From Platynereis dumerilii (lineage: Eukaryota > Annelida > Polychaeta > Phyllodocida > Nereididae), in contig JAPTHN010000001.1 of the NCBI GenBank assembly GCA_026936325.1, positions 100,145,859 to 100,209,858 on the forward strand: DNA of 64,000 bases, read 5' to 3'. A program made the position numbers and the translations under genes. Position 1 is the first letter of the stretch, and every line of letters begins with the position of its first letter. The notes beneath the pieces are model-generated. The model was not told where the DNA came from. It ran no database searches and saw only the letters and a program-made list of their open reading frames with translations. Shown one piece after another: positions 33,775-46,405 of this stretch.

Positions 33775-34215
33775 GCTGAAGAGCATGGTGCATGCCGAAG
33801 TTAGTTGTGGATCATCCTTGTGTTTGGCAATTCACAGTTTAAGTTCACTAAACTAAACTGCAGTAATCAACAACACGTATACTCGTATAGGCCTCTATAT
33901 GTTATTGATTACCGTAGTTTGGATTAAAGATCTTTAATTGCCAAACAGGAGGATGATCCACCACCAGCACAGTGGCGTACCTAGGAAATTTCCATGGGGG
34001 GGGGGGAAAATATTCAAGTCAAGGATGGAAATGGAACATTTTTGTCGGGGATCTATTATCGCTGTCACGGCACAGGCGCGCCATTGGCAAAATGCAACGT
34101 TTGATATCAATGTAATCAATTCTTTCCTGGTCAGGATTGAGCCAGGGGGGCAACCACCCTCCCTGCCCCCTTGTAGCTACGCCACTGAACCAGCATGAGC
34201 ATGACATCCCACTGA
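33775..34215. mobile_element. MITE family M, copy 1, interrupted by a hAT MITE
   Basis: Terminal parts TTGTGGATCATCCTTGTGTTT and its complement (GCCAAAC, GGATGATCCACCACC) make long TIRs of a short element. The right arm is split by the insertion at 33970-34187. Other copies are at 34378-34615 and 37425-38040. Confidence 0.75.
33970..34187. mobile_element. hAT-type MITE nested in family M copy 1
   Basis: 218 bp, ends CAGTGGCGTA and TACGCCACTG, flanked by CACCAGCA and AACCAGCA (7 of 8 matching), as expected of a hAT 8-bp duplication. Confidence 0.85.
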
Positions 34216-34377
34216 ACGGATAAGAATAATTAATAAATCAATTTTGAAAGCATTCTCTCCCAATTGTCAGCTAATTCATAAGGTGTGTTTAATCGTTGCT
34301 TGTGGTTGGATTAAAACATGACACATTTTCTCATCTAATTACCTAACCGAAACGAATTTGCTTCATGGGCTGCAAGT

Positions 34378-34615
34378 ATGATGTCATGCTGAGGCCAGTG
34401 GTGGATCATCCTTGTGTTTGGTAACTCGCGGTTCGAGATCTCTAAACAAAGCTAGTAGTCAATAATATTGATATACATATACAGGCTTACTGTGCGTCCA
34501 GTCATTTGCAATTAATTTAAGTTTTGTTATTGATTACTTCAGGTTTTTTTAGTTATCTTGAACAGTGAATGCCAAACAAGGATGGCTTACAACCAGCCTC
34601 AGCATGACATCATGC
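34378..34615. mobile_element. MITE family M, copy 2, uninterrupted
   Basis: Runs from ATGATGTCATGCTGAGGCC to GCCTCAGCATGACATCAT, with TGGATCATCCTTGTGTTTGG mirrored by CCAAACAAGGATGG. The interior carries a TTATTGATTAC segment common to all copies. Confidence 0.85.
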
Positions 34616-37424
34616 TCTTGAGCAAAGAAGGAAAATTGAAAGATACATAGTTATTGGTTTGATAATAAGCTTTTGTCAAATTTCTGAAATCACAGATAGT
34701 AAAAAAAAAAAAAATGCACGAAATTTTGTGATCTCTTTCAAAAACTCAAATTTGTATGACAAGATTCTTACCAAAAAGTGATTAAAGCTTTTGACAAATC
34801 ATTTAATTCTCTTTAATTTATTTATAAGAACGATATTGTTCGAGCACCAATTCACTGCTGGGTGCTGAAGTCTTTGTACGATTTTGTTATACATGGCTTG
34901 ATTGTTTTTCTTTTAGTCTCTACTTGCAATTTGAAAATTGTGTTTTAAAATCTGACGTACACATTCATACATTATGTCAGAATGGAAAATGTAATTCATT
35001 GGCACTTTTAGTAGTAGTCTTTTACTCTAATATTGCTATCTGTTTTTATTTTATATATAGGTATATTTGCCATCACATTATACCTCAAGTATTGCTAATG
35101 GACCTCATTTTTTCGCATGCTCGTAAAATATGTCCAGTTGAACTTTGATGACAAAATGTTATCGATTTCGAGTATATACAGTGTAACTATGATGCTAATT
35201 CGAGGAGCAAGATTTTATGGCGTTTGGTGCCATTTATGATAGCATGTGACTGTAACTACTGGCCATGCAATGCCCGGAGGTCATAATTGTCCTTTCATGG
35301 CTGTTGGGTTGAGGGTCACAAATTTAACTAGATTACACTTTCATGGACACATGTTAGTATCAACACATACGCCAATATATATGTGTCCTATATGTTAAAG
35401 TCACTAAACTAATATGTTAAAGTTACTAAACTATAATTGTGTTTGTTTGTGCTGCAACAGAAGACCATATTAGATCTAAATTTGCATTGTGATAGATTCA
35501 GCCCCTTGAAGTTTGATATGAAACTGCTACCATCCTGGTGTAAATGCATCTTTCCCATCTCAGTACTACATTGTTATTGTATAATGTGTTCTGCGTGAAG
35601 ATTCCTGATCTTCCTATCTGCCTTTACATTAGAGGTTGTTTGCTGTGTCAGAGAATATGATCACTCATGTTGGCTTTATTGACATAGGCTGACACCATGG
35701 AGAGAATTTACACCACACTGTACAGTGCATACATGGTCTATGGCTCCATGACTGTGATTCAGGACTGTGATTCAGCTATAGGACTGTGATTCAGCTATAT
35801 AGGACTGTGATTCAGGACTGTGCTGCTGTCTGTATATTCCGCATGTTTGATGGGCCCTTGGCTGGTCCACTCTGCACAACTCATTGCCTCTGGCGAATTG
35901 ACTGTCCTCTGTGTTGGCCCTGTCCCCCAGCAGCCCACCTGTCCTCAGCTTCAACCTTTTCATAAATTATGTTTCATAAAACAATGGCAAGCTACTAAGA
36001 GCTGACTGAGTCACAGAGCTCTAGATACAATGTAGGTCTGGCTATGCTTATGTGCATCTTTCTATTTCTCTGCATCACCACTAACAACACTGATTTAGAA
36101 TTTACTGGAGAACCAACAACATCCTGCATCATCATACATCATGTACATGGTGTTACTGACTGAACTGCTGAAGCAATAGCACCACCTCTGCATCCCCGCA
36201 TCATCTGATTTACCTAGCAGCATCATCTGCATCTTCAGTGTTGCTGGGCATGCACCACTAATCACTGTTGCATTTATCCTGCAAACACAAACAGTGTGTC
36301 CCTGCAACTGCCACATACTGGAGTTGGCTTAATCACAAACGATGTCAGGGATCATATTGCAGGCTGCTATGGAAACCTGTGTGTCATATTTACCTTCCAT
36401 GAAGCCAGGCAAGTACACAAAGAAGCTTTCACTTGGGCTGTTTAATCTCAATATGCAAACACTGGCCTTTTTCATTGCGTTATGACTCAACAACATGTGT
36501 CATCTTTCAGATTTTATATTATAGCTGAATGTCGTCTTTCACATTTAAAGAATCAGTCTTTTACAATACATCTCTTGTGAGCTTTATTCACCGTTTGCAA
36601 GCATACTCATTTTATTGCCTACCCTGACTCACTACGTATCTTTTTTGTCATATTCTGTCTGCTGGGTATCATGACATGTCATCTTTTCTTGTACACTTTT
36701 GTGTATTCATACTCAGTATCAGCAGTGGGCCTATATATATCTACATCCTCATTTGACAAGCATGCACTTCACGACTGCCTTTAAAGGCTTTTTCTGAATC
36801 TGCACGGCATTTTCTTGTCAATTAAATGATGTTGTTTTCTTCCACATTTAGATACAATAAGGTCTTCTCTGTCATGCAAACATTACTTCTATATACACAT
36901 TTCGATTTCCGTAGATTGAGTTTTATCATCTTTATTACAGCAAACATGGGCTTCGTGATTTATATAATTCATATAATATCTGAAACACTGAATCTGCTGT
37001 TTATATTATCTTCTGCACTTTCAAGTTAGTTTTCATGGACATGCCATCTTTCCTTTCTGATTTCTATGTATTATGCACTGATTCTATTTGCAACATCGAC
37101 TTGAATATCACTTGCCTCTATGCCCATCTTTTTACCCATTATATCCCAAGCTTTCCATTCCGTTTCCATCATGCGATCCTTTGTTCTTAATTTCTGCATT
37201 TCTGCAAACATGTCTGTCATATAGCTTTGTCATGTCATGTGAGAGTCAGGATCTAACATTCTATCCTATTGTCTGCAAGAAATTCAATCAGTTCCCTTAG
37301 GACATGCCCTAGCCAAATTCATTCTAATTTACAATGTACTTCTACATCATATATCTCATGATAACTACAAAGTTTATTATCCATCCAGTAAATATGTATC
37401 CTTCAAATTTTAGTCATTGACTGA
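34616..37424. other. Intergenic, mostly unrecognised
   Basis: Contains one minisatellite (35750-35823). I see no exon or repeat ends elsewhere. Confidence 0.4.
35750..35823. repeat. GGACTGTGATTCA minisatellite
   Basis: About five units of GACTGTGATTCAG with optional CTATA spacer. Confidence 0.85.
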
Positions 37425-38040
37425 GTGTATGATGTCGTGTAGAGGCTAGCTGTGGATCACCCTTGTGTTTGGCTATTTTAAAAAGTCACTAAACAAAACT
37501 GTGGAAAACAATCAAATGGCCGGCTCACTGTGCTTCCAATCACAAAAACATTTATTTTAGGCCTGTACATGTTATTGATTTACTGCAGTTTTGTGATCTT
37601 TAACTATGAGTAGTAAAACGCAAAGGATGATCCCTGTCTACAAGTGGACTGCTCTTGCATTGCCACAGATCAGAACATATGCTGTCTTGTGTTGCCACGT
37701 AGTGATTAATGTGCTATTCCGCGAGCTCCTGCTAGCGTCCACATCATTTCGATCAGAGGAACACACACAATTTTGTCTGGAAGACACCGGGGCTGTTTCT
37801 GAGTGTGCTGATGGCCTTGTCTACTTCCTTAGAGAATGTGATTGCCGAGTCTGACTGTGGTATATCAACATTGAATAGAAATTTTGTGAATGTGCAATGA
37901 AATTGGAACTATTTCTTGGGACAGCAATGATGTAGCATACAGAATCACCTTTTGTGCCAGGTAACAGCAGCATGCAGTTCTCATTTTCACCAGACTGGAT
38001 GATCCATAACCTGCCTCAGCATGGCATTATGCTCTCTGGC
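37425..38040. mobile_element. MITE family M, copy 3, interrupted by a hAT-like element
   Basis: Left arm GTATGATGTCGTGTAGAGGC then GGATCACCCTTGTGTTTGG; right arm GGATGATCC then CCTGCCTCAGCATGGCATTA. Split at 37634-37997. Confidence 0.75.
37634..37997 (+). mobile_element. hAT-like MITE nested in family M copy 3
   Basis: 364 bp from CTGTCT to CCAGACTG with 8-bp duplication GATGATCC (37626-37633 and 37998-38005). An inverted relative is at 40403-40777. An open frame across it is present only because the element lacks stops there. Confidence 0.75.
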
Positions 38041-38167
38041 AATGACAGATGTTAGAAGTTTACCTGGAGAAATGCAACATTTCCTCTTCTTAACACATGT
38101 AGTTGAGGCAGTCTTCATTTTTAGAGAAAGTTATGTGCAATGAGACTTTTAATGACCATTCATCTTA

Positions 38168-38903
38168 GGGACCGTTCAGAATTTATGACTGGGGGGTGGG
38201 AGTTTTGGCCGAGGGGGTACTAACTTTACACGTGTTTCAAGGGGGGGTAATAATTTTTGACAAGACGTCCAAGGGGGGGTTTGTTTGTTTTGTTTGTTTG
38301 TGTTTTACGCCTCTGCAGCACCTTAGTGGGCTATATCAAGGCAGGCGATCGCCGTATGATGATGAGAGGAGAAGACTGTGAGTCTGGCACATACCCTTTT
38401 AATTCAGGGATGCCCAGGGTCTTTCAGTTGCCCCAGCATAGAATACTGGATACAACCCACCTCCATTTAATGTCCCATGGGCTCGGACTAAAGTGAGTTC
38501 CCGGGGTGAGATTTGAACCCACGCCCTCAAAGCCAGTGGTCAAGCAGTCTTGACCATTAGGCCACGGAGGAACTCCTCCAAGGGGGGGTAAGAAAATTTT
38601 ACGAAACATACATATAATAAAACATGCATACACTCTGTTTATTCACGCGTTTTTACAAGCAAAACTCCGCGAATCTGTGCGCGTGACCGTCCAAGTGGCA
38701 CATCTGTGACATTATATATGTAGGCCTATATTTCTTTGTATGCCGAGGGGGGGGGGGTAGTAGAAATGCGCATGAGGCCTAAGGGTGGGGTACTAAACAT
38801 CCGCAAATTCCGCACGAATCTCAAGGGGGGGTATCAATTTTTGACGGGAAGTTCTGACAAAACTCCCACCCCCCCCCCCAAGTCAAAAATTCTGAACGGT
38901 CCC
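38168..38903. mobile_element. TIR transposon with G-tract words, hosting a SINE
   Basis: The left end GGGACCGTTCAGAATTTATG and right end CAAAAATTCTGAACGGTCCC are inverted. The word CAAGGGGGGGTA recurs inside near 38239, 38270, 38580 and 38822. Without the SINE the element is about 430 bp. Target duplication is unclear. Confidence 0.8.
38281..38576 (-). mobile_element. tRNA-derived SINE, copy 2, inside a TIR element
   Basis: On the minus strand it reads CCTCCGTGGCCTAATGGTCA (A box) and GGGTTCAAATCTC (B box), ending in an AAACAAAC-rich tail. A perfect 13-bp duplication TCCAAGGGGGGGT flanks it (38268-38280 and 38577-38589). Confidence 0.92.
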
Positions 38904-39145
38904 TCCTTATTACTTGATTCATAAGCAGGACTTTTCTCAGAAAATTCAGGCATACCTTATAAAAAGGATACATGTACGAAAAGATTAATGCAAGAAGTTG
39001 AACCTTAACAATTTTCACTTCCATGTAACCATTGAAAGAACCTGTCCACTCCTAATGAGCCTTATACATATATAGTTCTCTGAAGTTTACAATTGCCACA
39101 CTTTCTGTAAGTTATCTTATCTTACACAGGTGCAAAACACAAGGT

Positions 39146-39334
39146 GCACTCTAAAAAAAATCAGACAAAATTGGTTTTTTAGATTCAAAATGGTTTTTTG
39201 AAAAACCAAATTTCAATGCAAAAAACCAAAATGGATTTTTAAATCCATTTTGGTTTTTTGCATTGAAATTTGGTTTTTCAAAAAACCATTTTGAATCTAA
39301 AAAACCAATTTTGTCCCGACATTTTTCAGAGTGT
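39146..39334. mobile_element. Palindromic MITE with a perfect 148-bp inverted repeat
   Basis: 39166-39313 is two 73-bp arms that are exact complements around a 2-base loop, built of TGGTTTTTT/AAAAAACCA words. Outer ends are GCACTCTAAAAAA and TTTTTCAGAGTGT. Relatives are at 47454-47600 and 48960-49141. Confidence 0.92.
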
Positions 39335-39779
39335 GTTAGGTTATATAAATGAATATACACACAGCCCTATACTACTTCAATTAATGACTCATACGACAAG
39401 TATATTATTATTCGGACGAATGACAATGACAGGTAGGAAAGTTGATAACTCAATATATAACATTTACATAATATAACAGTCCAGTTACATAACACTTAGC
39501 ATGCAATAACTTTGTGACATCTTTCATAAGTTTGTGACAGTTTTAATTTGCCAACAGATGTATATGGTTGGCTACCAATTAACAACTTCATTATCCCAAT
39601 AGCCTCTTGACATTTATCAATCTTATTTGGTTTTGTCTTATTAAAGGACAGTAATAGGTTTCTATGAGCTTGAGGCAGGGAGATTTAGTTGGTACCTCCA
39701 ATACCTCGCCTGGAATGGTGATTTCGCTCTCTTGAGACCTGAGTCCAGTCAAAATAATATACATGTGATGCATTTAATT

Positions 39780-40095
39780 GTGCTGAAGAGTAAATATATT
39801 TCCTGATGCTGAACAGTAAATGGTGTAAATGTCTTTCATAATGCCAAAAGTAAATGTCTTCCCCTATGCTGAAAAGTAAATGTATTTCCTTATGCTGAAG
39901 CGTATTTTCTTTCCTTGTGCTGAACAGTAAAAGTCTTTCCGTATGCTGAAGAGTAAATATCGTGCCTTCTCCTTAACAGTACATGGCTTTATTATGCAGA
40001 AGAGTAAATTAATTTTCTTATGCTTAAGGGTAAATTTACTTCCTTGACCAAAAGAATAAATGGTTTGCCTTGTACTGAAGGGTGAATGTCTTTGG
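39780..40095. repeat. About 26-bp minisatellite, roughly twelve diverged units
   Basis: Unit resembles TGCTGAAGAGTAAATGTCTT plus TCCTTA; units vary in length and sequence. Confidence 0.85.
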
Positions 40096-40402
40096 AGTTG
40101 GTATTTCCATTTGACTGTGGCCTCAAACGTCAGCACTACGTTCAGTGGTGTCTGAATGCTAGTATTGTTTCATTCTGCATACTTCTAATTTGTACCAGTT
40201 ATCAGAACCAGTACATATGTGAAATTCATTGCGAATAAATAATCAGGTGATCTCTTGGATAGCCAAATTCTCAATGTTTCAAAATGTATTTGCTTTTTAG
40301 AACCCAATTGTTTTTTTAGGGCTTTGATATACACTGCCTGCAGTGCACTGTCCTGCTTTCGTATTCCTAAATAGATTGATTGCTTCTGAATTACCTATTT
40401 TG

Positions 40403-40777
40403 GCAGTCTGGTGAAAATGAGAACCTCATGCTGCTGCCACATGGCACAAAGTTAGTTTTGTATGCTTCAGCATTGCAGCTCCAAAGAAATAGTTCCATGG
40501 CACATTTACAAAGTTCTATTTAACATTGAAGTAAACCAGAGTAAGACTCGGCAATCACATTCTCTAAGGAAGTAGACGAGGCCATCAGCACACTCAGAAA
40601 CAGCCCTGGTTTCATCCAGACAAAATTTTGTGAGTTCTCCACACTCAGTTTATGTGGACCGCTCACTGGAGCTCATGGAATTTCACACTTGCCACTAGGT
40701 GGCAAGACATGACAGCATATGTTCTGCCAAGGTTGGAAAAAGCAGTGGCAATGAAACAGCGGTCCACTTATACACAG
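40403..40777 (-). mobile_element. hAT-like MITE, inverted relative of 37634-37997
   Basis: Starts (G)CAGTCTGGTGAAAATGAG and ends ACACAG, flanked by CTATTTTG and CTGTTTTG (7 of 8). The central part shares AAGGAAGTAGACGAGGCCAT with the other copy. Confidence 0.75.
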
Positions 40778-42018
40778 CTGTTTTGCTACAGAAAGGATGG
40801 CTAAAGACAACGCACAACTTTATAATTAAGCACCATTTGCCATAGCCTACTAAGGGCCAACCATGAAAATTGAATTACTCATGTCAAATATATATATTAC
40901 TATCACAAGGCTCGAATTTCGAGTCTAGACTATAAACCACATTTGGATATGGTTATCAACAGTACCGCAACTCAAGTAATGGCTGCTCATAAACTTACCC
41001 ACAGAATGGGTCAGAGACCAGTGAGCAGACAATCAATTCAGAAATGACCTTTAATCTTTGATAGTGATCTTTCAAATTGTGACTTATTAGGACATTGGCC
41101 TTCACTGGAAAAACTATTTAAAGGTTTTTTGTATCGATGTCAATCGTAAAACAAATATGAGTCAAAGTAAGCAACATTAATAATACATTCCCATGTTTAT
41201 GACTGGTTATAAAACTGCAACAGTTATTCTGTACTCTTGCCATTATTTTATTTCTTAGTGTAACACAATGTACAACTTCCGGATTTACTGCAGAAATGAT
41301 CTTTGGCAAAGTTCAGGACTCAGACGGAAGTTGAGTTTAGTGCCTGGATGATACTGGGTTTGCTGACATCATCACTGACTGCAGATGTTATATGCTCCTG
41401 AAGTTTCTTCAGGCCTTCAGCCAATATAGCCCAAGTGCTTGTTTGTAGTGGATACTGTTATTGACAAATATGGGTACAGGATGATTTAATTGCATGCACA
41501 GCCACATACAGCCATGGACAGTAAATAATTTCCTGTTCAAATGTAATTGACAAATGGGCCAATGCATCAGGCACTTTTATACAGGCGCTGCCAAAAGCTC
41601 ACCATTACTTATCTCTTCAAATAAGGTTGGTAGACTAATTTTCCTGAATTGACCTCATTTGCATCTTAAAAATAGGTATAAACCATGGATCTATAAGTCC
41701 CTTATAGCTCTATGGTATAAACATAGGCCTTTGTACCTTAGTTAAAAATATTAAAAAAATTCAGTATTTCTATATTTTTTCTCCTTGGTGTAATGGCATG
41801 CAACATTTAGTCATGTGCATTAACTGTTGTCCGTTGAAGGGTTGCTGCTATGCAGCATAATATGGTTTTAATGGTTTAAGATATTCATTACCAATTTCAT
41901 ACACTTTGACGCTGGGGTGGAAGACCAGCCCTTCCGTGGTCTCTCGTTAGGATGCAGTCTCTCCTCGGAGATCAAACTAAGATCTTGGTGCAAGAGGAAG
42001 ACAATCTTAATCGTTTGG
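40778..42018. other. Intergenic, no recognised feature
   Basis: No repeat ends or exons identified. Confidence 0.4.
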
Positions 42019-42297
42019 CATAGCGCCACCATTGCCTAATGATTAAAGTGCTTATTCATGATGCAACTTTGTGGATGATGGTTTGAATCCGACTTCGGAA
42101 CTAAATATTGTCTGAGCCGATGGGAAATTAAATGGGGACAGGTTATATCCACCGGCGTTCTATCCAGGAGCAACCAAAAGACCCTCGGCACAACTGAAGA
42201 AATAGGGTATGTGCCAGACTCCCAGTCTTCTTATCTCATCATCATACGTCAAACGCCAACAATAAATGTGCCACTCCCTCGACAAAAAAAGGAGGAA
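42019..42297 (+). mobile_element. tRNA-derived SINE, copy 3, diverged
   Basis: CCTAATGATTAAAGTGC (A box region) and GGTTTGAATCC (B box), then AACTAAATATTGTCTGAGCC and TCTTCTTATCTCATCATCAT as in the other two copies. More diverged, hence older. Confidence 0.82.
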
Positions 42298-44006
42298 GTG
42301 CTACCCGGCTGATACGCGGAACCATCACAACGCAAGTCAAGTCACTGTGGCAAAATTTCAGTCATGAAACCATAAAGCTAGAGATAACAATGCTTATAGA
42401 CCTCCTTGTAAATAAATCAAGTCAGTGTACTCTGTAAACAAAGGTAATTGCATTAAATCGCATTCTAAGTAGATCTGGCGGGGAGGAGCAGAACAAGAAT
42501 TAAGCAGCATTCGGTTAGAAACTGTTAGTGAGCACTCTGGCAGCTCCAAATTGCTACTCATTATACTGCTCTTGCATGCAATCAGTTGCTACTAGCGCCT
42601 GCAGTTGCTTGCTCATGCATTTGCTTGCTCCTGCAGCGGCTGCAGTATATTTCCAAGGGATTTTTGCTGCCTGTAGGACCTGCAGGACCCTGGGAAGACG
42701 GGAATCCAGGGAAAATCGATTTTGAAGGAAAAAGTCCCGAAATCTGACGTCAGCCAACGCGCATCTGCAAGTTGTCAGCTCACACGTGAGACACATGAAG
42801 GAGCATTTTGAACGGCAGACAATCACATCTACCATTTCCGGGATATTTATTTACAAGTTGCTGTTATTAGCTATACGTGAGGCATAATTATTGAGAGACA
42901 CATTACATCCTAGGAAATATCTATCAATAATACTTTTTACTGATTTACTAACTGTACTTATATCTGGTATTTACAATATATATCTACAAAAGTTACTGTT
43001 ACTGCCTTTCTAAATTTATACTTATGAATCATGAAATCATGAATCAAATAGTTGAACAGAATCACATGGGCTGCATCAATAGCACATTATATTGGATCAT
43101 CAATCTGTAAACAAACAGCATGGTAGGTTTGGCCTCGAAATTTTACCATTTACAACATTTTCTATATTAATATATTAGTCATTTTGTTTCTGGGGAACTA
43201 ATTTTCATGCTTTTGGAATTTGTATTCCCAAATAAATTCATCACAAATCATGGCTGTCCATTAATTATCACCAAATTAAACCATGCAAATATGTTAATAA
43301 AACATTATAACATACCCTTATTTCATTGGGAATTGTATCAGTAGCCTTTCTGAACTGTCATCGAGTGTATGCAATTGTTTAATATCGATTTATTCACCAC
43401 GTGTTTCTGCTCTTTATCAACAAGTAGGAATAAACGACCTGGCATCAAAAATATGTGGTTTTTTTCCAAGTGTGTCATTTTATAAAATAATTGTTGAACA
43501 AAACTAATACCACAGCTGGTTAGTGATAATTCATCTTGATGTTCTATAATAGGAATAACCAAGACCAATTGACTATTACCATCCCGGGTCCATCCCATTC
43601 AGAATTTTAGTGTGCTGGAAGACAGGTTGCTCAAACAGTGACCAAAACTTTTCTTCATATCTATATTCAACTTTTAACTAATTTTCCTGTCAGGGTGCAT
43701 CACCAAGATTGACACACATAGATCTGTTAGTGAGATATAGTTCAGTTTCTGCTATAATGAATAAGTTGTTGAATATACAGCCTTCTTTATGCCCTGTTGC
43801 TGTAAGGTTTAATCATAATCTAAAAATACTAATCTTACCAAAGCTCTGCAATTCAGACACCATAAAGTACATACTTTTAGGATTTTTATGTTTCACTGTT
43901 TTGTAGAATTGTTGCCAAAAAGCTCAGCATCAAAGTGCAGCAATTCAAGCCATTCTCTGTCGCAGAATTTCAGCCTATCAAAAATTATTACCGGCCATTT
44001 CTCTTC
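42298..44006. other. Intergenic, no recognised feature
   Basis: No recognisable exon, TIR pair or tandem repeat found. Confidence 0.35.
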
Positions 44007-44198
44007 AGAGCTGTTTGCGGATTAGCGGCCCAAGCATTTCAAAATTAACTTTCAACTTGGTTGTGTGATGTCACTGGCTTAAAAATGCTTTGTTTGTGTC
44101 AGTTGTGGTTAATTAGTTTATTCTGTGCTTATCATATCCAGTAGCATAGGAGAAAATAAACAAACTAATTAAATGACCGCCAATCGGCAAAGAGCTGT
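44007..44198. mobile_element. MITE with AGAGCT...GCGG ends
   Basis: About 192 bp; left AGAGCTGTTTGCGGATTAGC, right end the complement of CAGCTCTTTGCCGATTGG. A longer relative lies at 55905-56218. Confidence 0.75.
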
Positions 44199-44905
44199 AA
44201 GTGACATTATTAAAAAAATAGATTTCAGCTTTACTATGTCCAACTGACCGATCTCAGAAAAGTGCTTCGAGAAGATCCGAGAAACTATACATCAATTATG
44301 TCCGCCTAAATGGTTTCACAATGAAGACACGACAATCCCCGAGAAACAATACTCTGACTCATATGAGTTTTGTAACTCAATCTCACGTATATAAGTCACT
44401 GACATTTACCATTTCCTGGTTTTCATTTATTTGAATGAAATAAATGTAAGAAGCAAAGGGTGTGGCCAATGATGTTATTTGATATCAATGTTCCCTTGAT
44501 GCACTTTAAATATTGTACACAGAGGCTGCTATCACAGCGTGTCACATGTAGTCATTGTAGTGCATGTAAGGACTCTGAAGACAAATTCCGCCAGGTTAAT
44601 CAATTCTTGTTGCCTCTGACTTCGTCAATATTTTTGGTCTTCCTTTCTATTCGTGCAATTTTGAAAAATAGTACCACAGTACCCCAAAAAGTACTTGCAG
44701 CCTTGTTGCCTCATAAAAGTCTTTGGACACATACAAATGCTTGAATCTGTTCATAACTGTACCTATAAAAATTAAATAAATAGTATACTTGTGGTTTTAC
44801 ATTTTGGCTCACATCGTTCTGGTTATACCCGTGGCCAAACATAAAGCAGAGATCTTTATTTTTTGTGCAAAAAAGTCTTTGGACACAACAGTATTATAGC
44901 CATTG
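44199..44905. other. Intergenic, no recognised feature
   Basis: No recognised feature; a motif AAAAGTCTTTGGACACA occurs twice (near 44715 and 44870). Confidence 0.35.
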
Positions 44906-44907
44906 TA

Positions 44908-46146
44908 CGAGGGGCGTTCAGAAAGTACATGGCTTTTTTTTTATATGGAGACTTATTTTCAATCTAGAACTATGATTTTTTAACAGGATAAAATTCAGCA
45001 GTTTTGCAATGGATTTCCAAAATTTTGGACAATTTGGACATTTTTAAGTCATTCTGTGGTTGCCATGGAAACAGAAAGTTTGGCTAGGTGGAGCAGGTAG
45101 TACGGAGATCAAGAAAATCAATGAATTGCGGCTGAGAGAGACCTCACTCTGCCACTTGTATTAGTAAGGTTGACAATAATTAACACAAGAAATATAATAT
45201 TACCTTTTTAAAATACTCGCAAGTACTACAAAAGCATTAATTCATACACCTGACGTGTTGAAATAAATGTTCCTTGAAGCCCTCCAGGAAAAGTTTTTGT
45301 GAAAGCATTTTGGTCATCCAAAGCCTTTTCTCCTCCAGTGCCTGAAACTATTGCCCCCAGTGATTAAGGTAATGGAAAACCAGGTCTTATGTAAAGATAT
45401 ATGTCAAAGGAAAAGCTGGGATGGATAATGCTGTCCCTTTAGGTCTCTTGCTCATACCAGTGAATCCATGCTTTGTCATAAGTCCTGATGTAGTTAAGGA
45501 CTCACATTCTGGAGCCTGAATCGCTTTTGCCAAATCGGCCATGCAGGAGTGCTTTCCCACATCAGCTCGCTGTAAGAATACAAACATTGGGTATGCTTGA
45601 AAGTATATTTAGAAGCTAATATCATATTTCTTGTGTCAAATATTGTCAATCATACTATTAATTCACGGACCCCTTACGCTACTCCAACCAAACTACTGTT
45701 TTCCCAGTTATGAAAACTTGCAAGCAGCTTCTCTGTATTCCCTACAATGTCCTTAACCGGGTTTGATTCAAATTACAGTCACAGAAATTGAGGTGATGTT
45801 TTCCCATAATCTAACCGTAGCCCATTACAAAACAACCTTTATTTTCCCCTTCCCTCATATGCATGCTTTCACGGGTCTTATGCTTCTTACTAATACAAGT
45901 GACAGAGAGAAGTCTTTCTCAGGCGCAATTCATTGATTTTCTTGATCTCCGTACTACCTGCTCCACCTAGCCAAACTTTCTGTTTCCATGGCAACCACAG
46001 AATGACTTAAAAATGTCAAAATTGTCCAAAATATTGGAAATCCATTGCAAAACTGTTGAATTTTATCCTGTAACAAATTCATTGTTCTAGATTGAAAATA
46101 AGTGTCCATATTAAAAAAAAGCCGTGAACTTCCTGAACGCCCCTCG
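44908..46146. mobile_element. Mariner/Tc1-like element with long inverted arms, non-autonomous
   Basis: 1239 bp flanked by TA (44906-44907 and 46147-46148). Ends CGAGGGGCGTTCAGAAAGT and ACTTCCTGAACGCCCCTCG are inverted, and inverted similarity runs about 250 bp inward on both sides (to TTGTATTAGTAAG and its complement). TA duplication and this size fit the mariner/Tc1 superfamily. I could not recognise a DDE transposase in the 700-bp middle; a minus frame at 45387-45587 is unassigned. Confidence 0.82.
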
Positions 46147-46280
46147 TATTATAATGCACGGTGACTTTTATTATAAAGTCACTCAATATGTCATTAGCAG
46201 TTTTAGCACTGCAAGCATCTCTTAAATTGAGCTATCATGATGAACCTTACATCACTTACCATGTGCCAGGTATTTCAATA

Positions 46281-46405
46281 TTGCTCCTGTACTGTTGGTT
46301 TTGCTCCTGTCCTGTTGGTTTTGCTCCTGTCCTATTGATTTTGCTCCTGTCCTGTTGGTTTTGCCCCTGTCCTGTTGGTTTTGCTCCTGTACTGTTGGTT
46401 TTGCT
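46281..46405. repeat. 20-bp minisatellite, six units
   Basis: Unit TTGCTCCTGTCCTGTTGGTT, with one or two changes in some units; its translation explains a cysteine-rich open frame here. Confidence 0.95.

Noticed and set aside
37606-37854. 82-codon open frame
   Set aside because: It runs from one MITE into another nested one; the inverted relative does not keep the frame.
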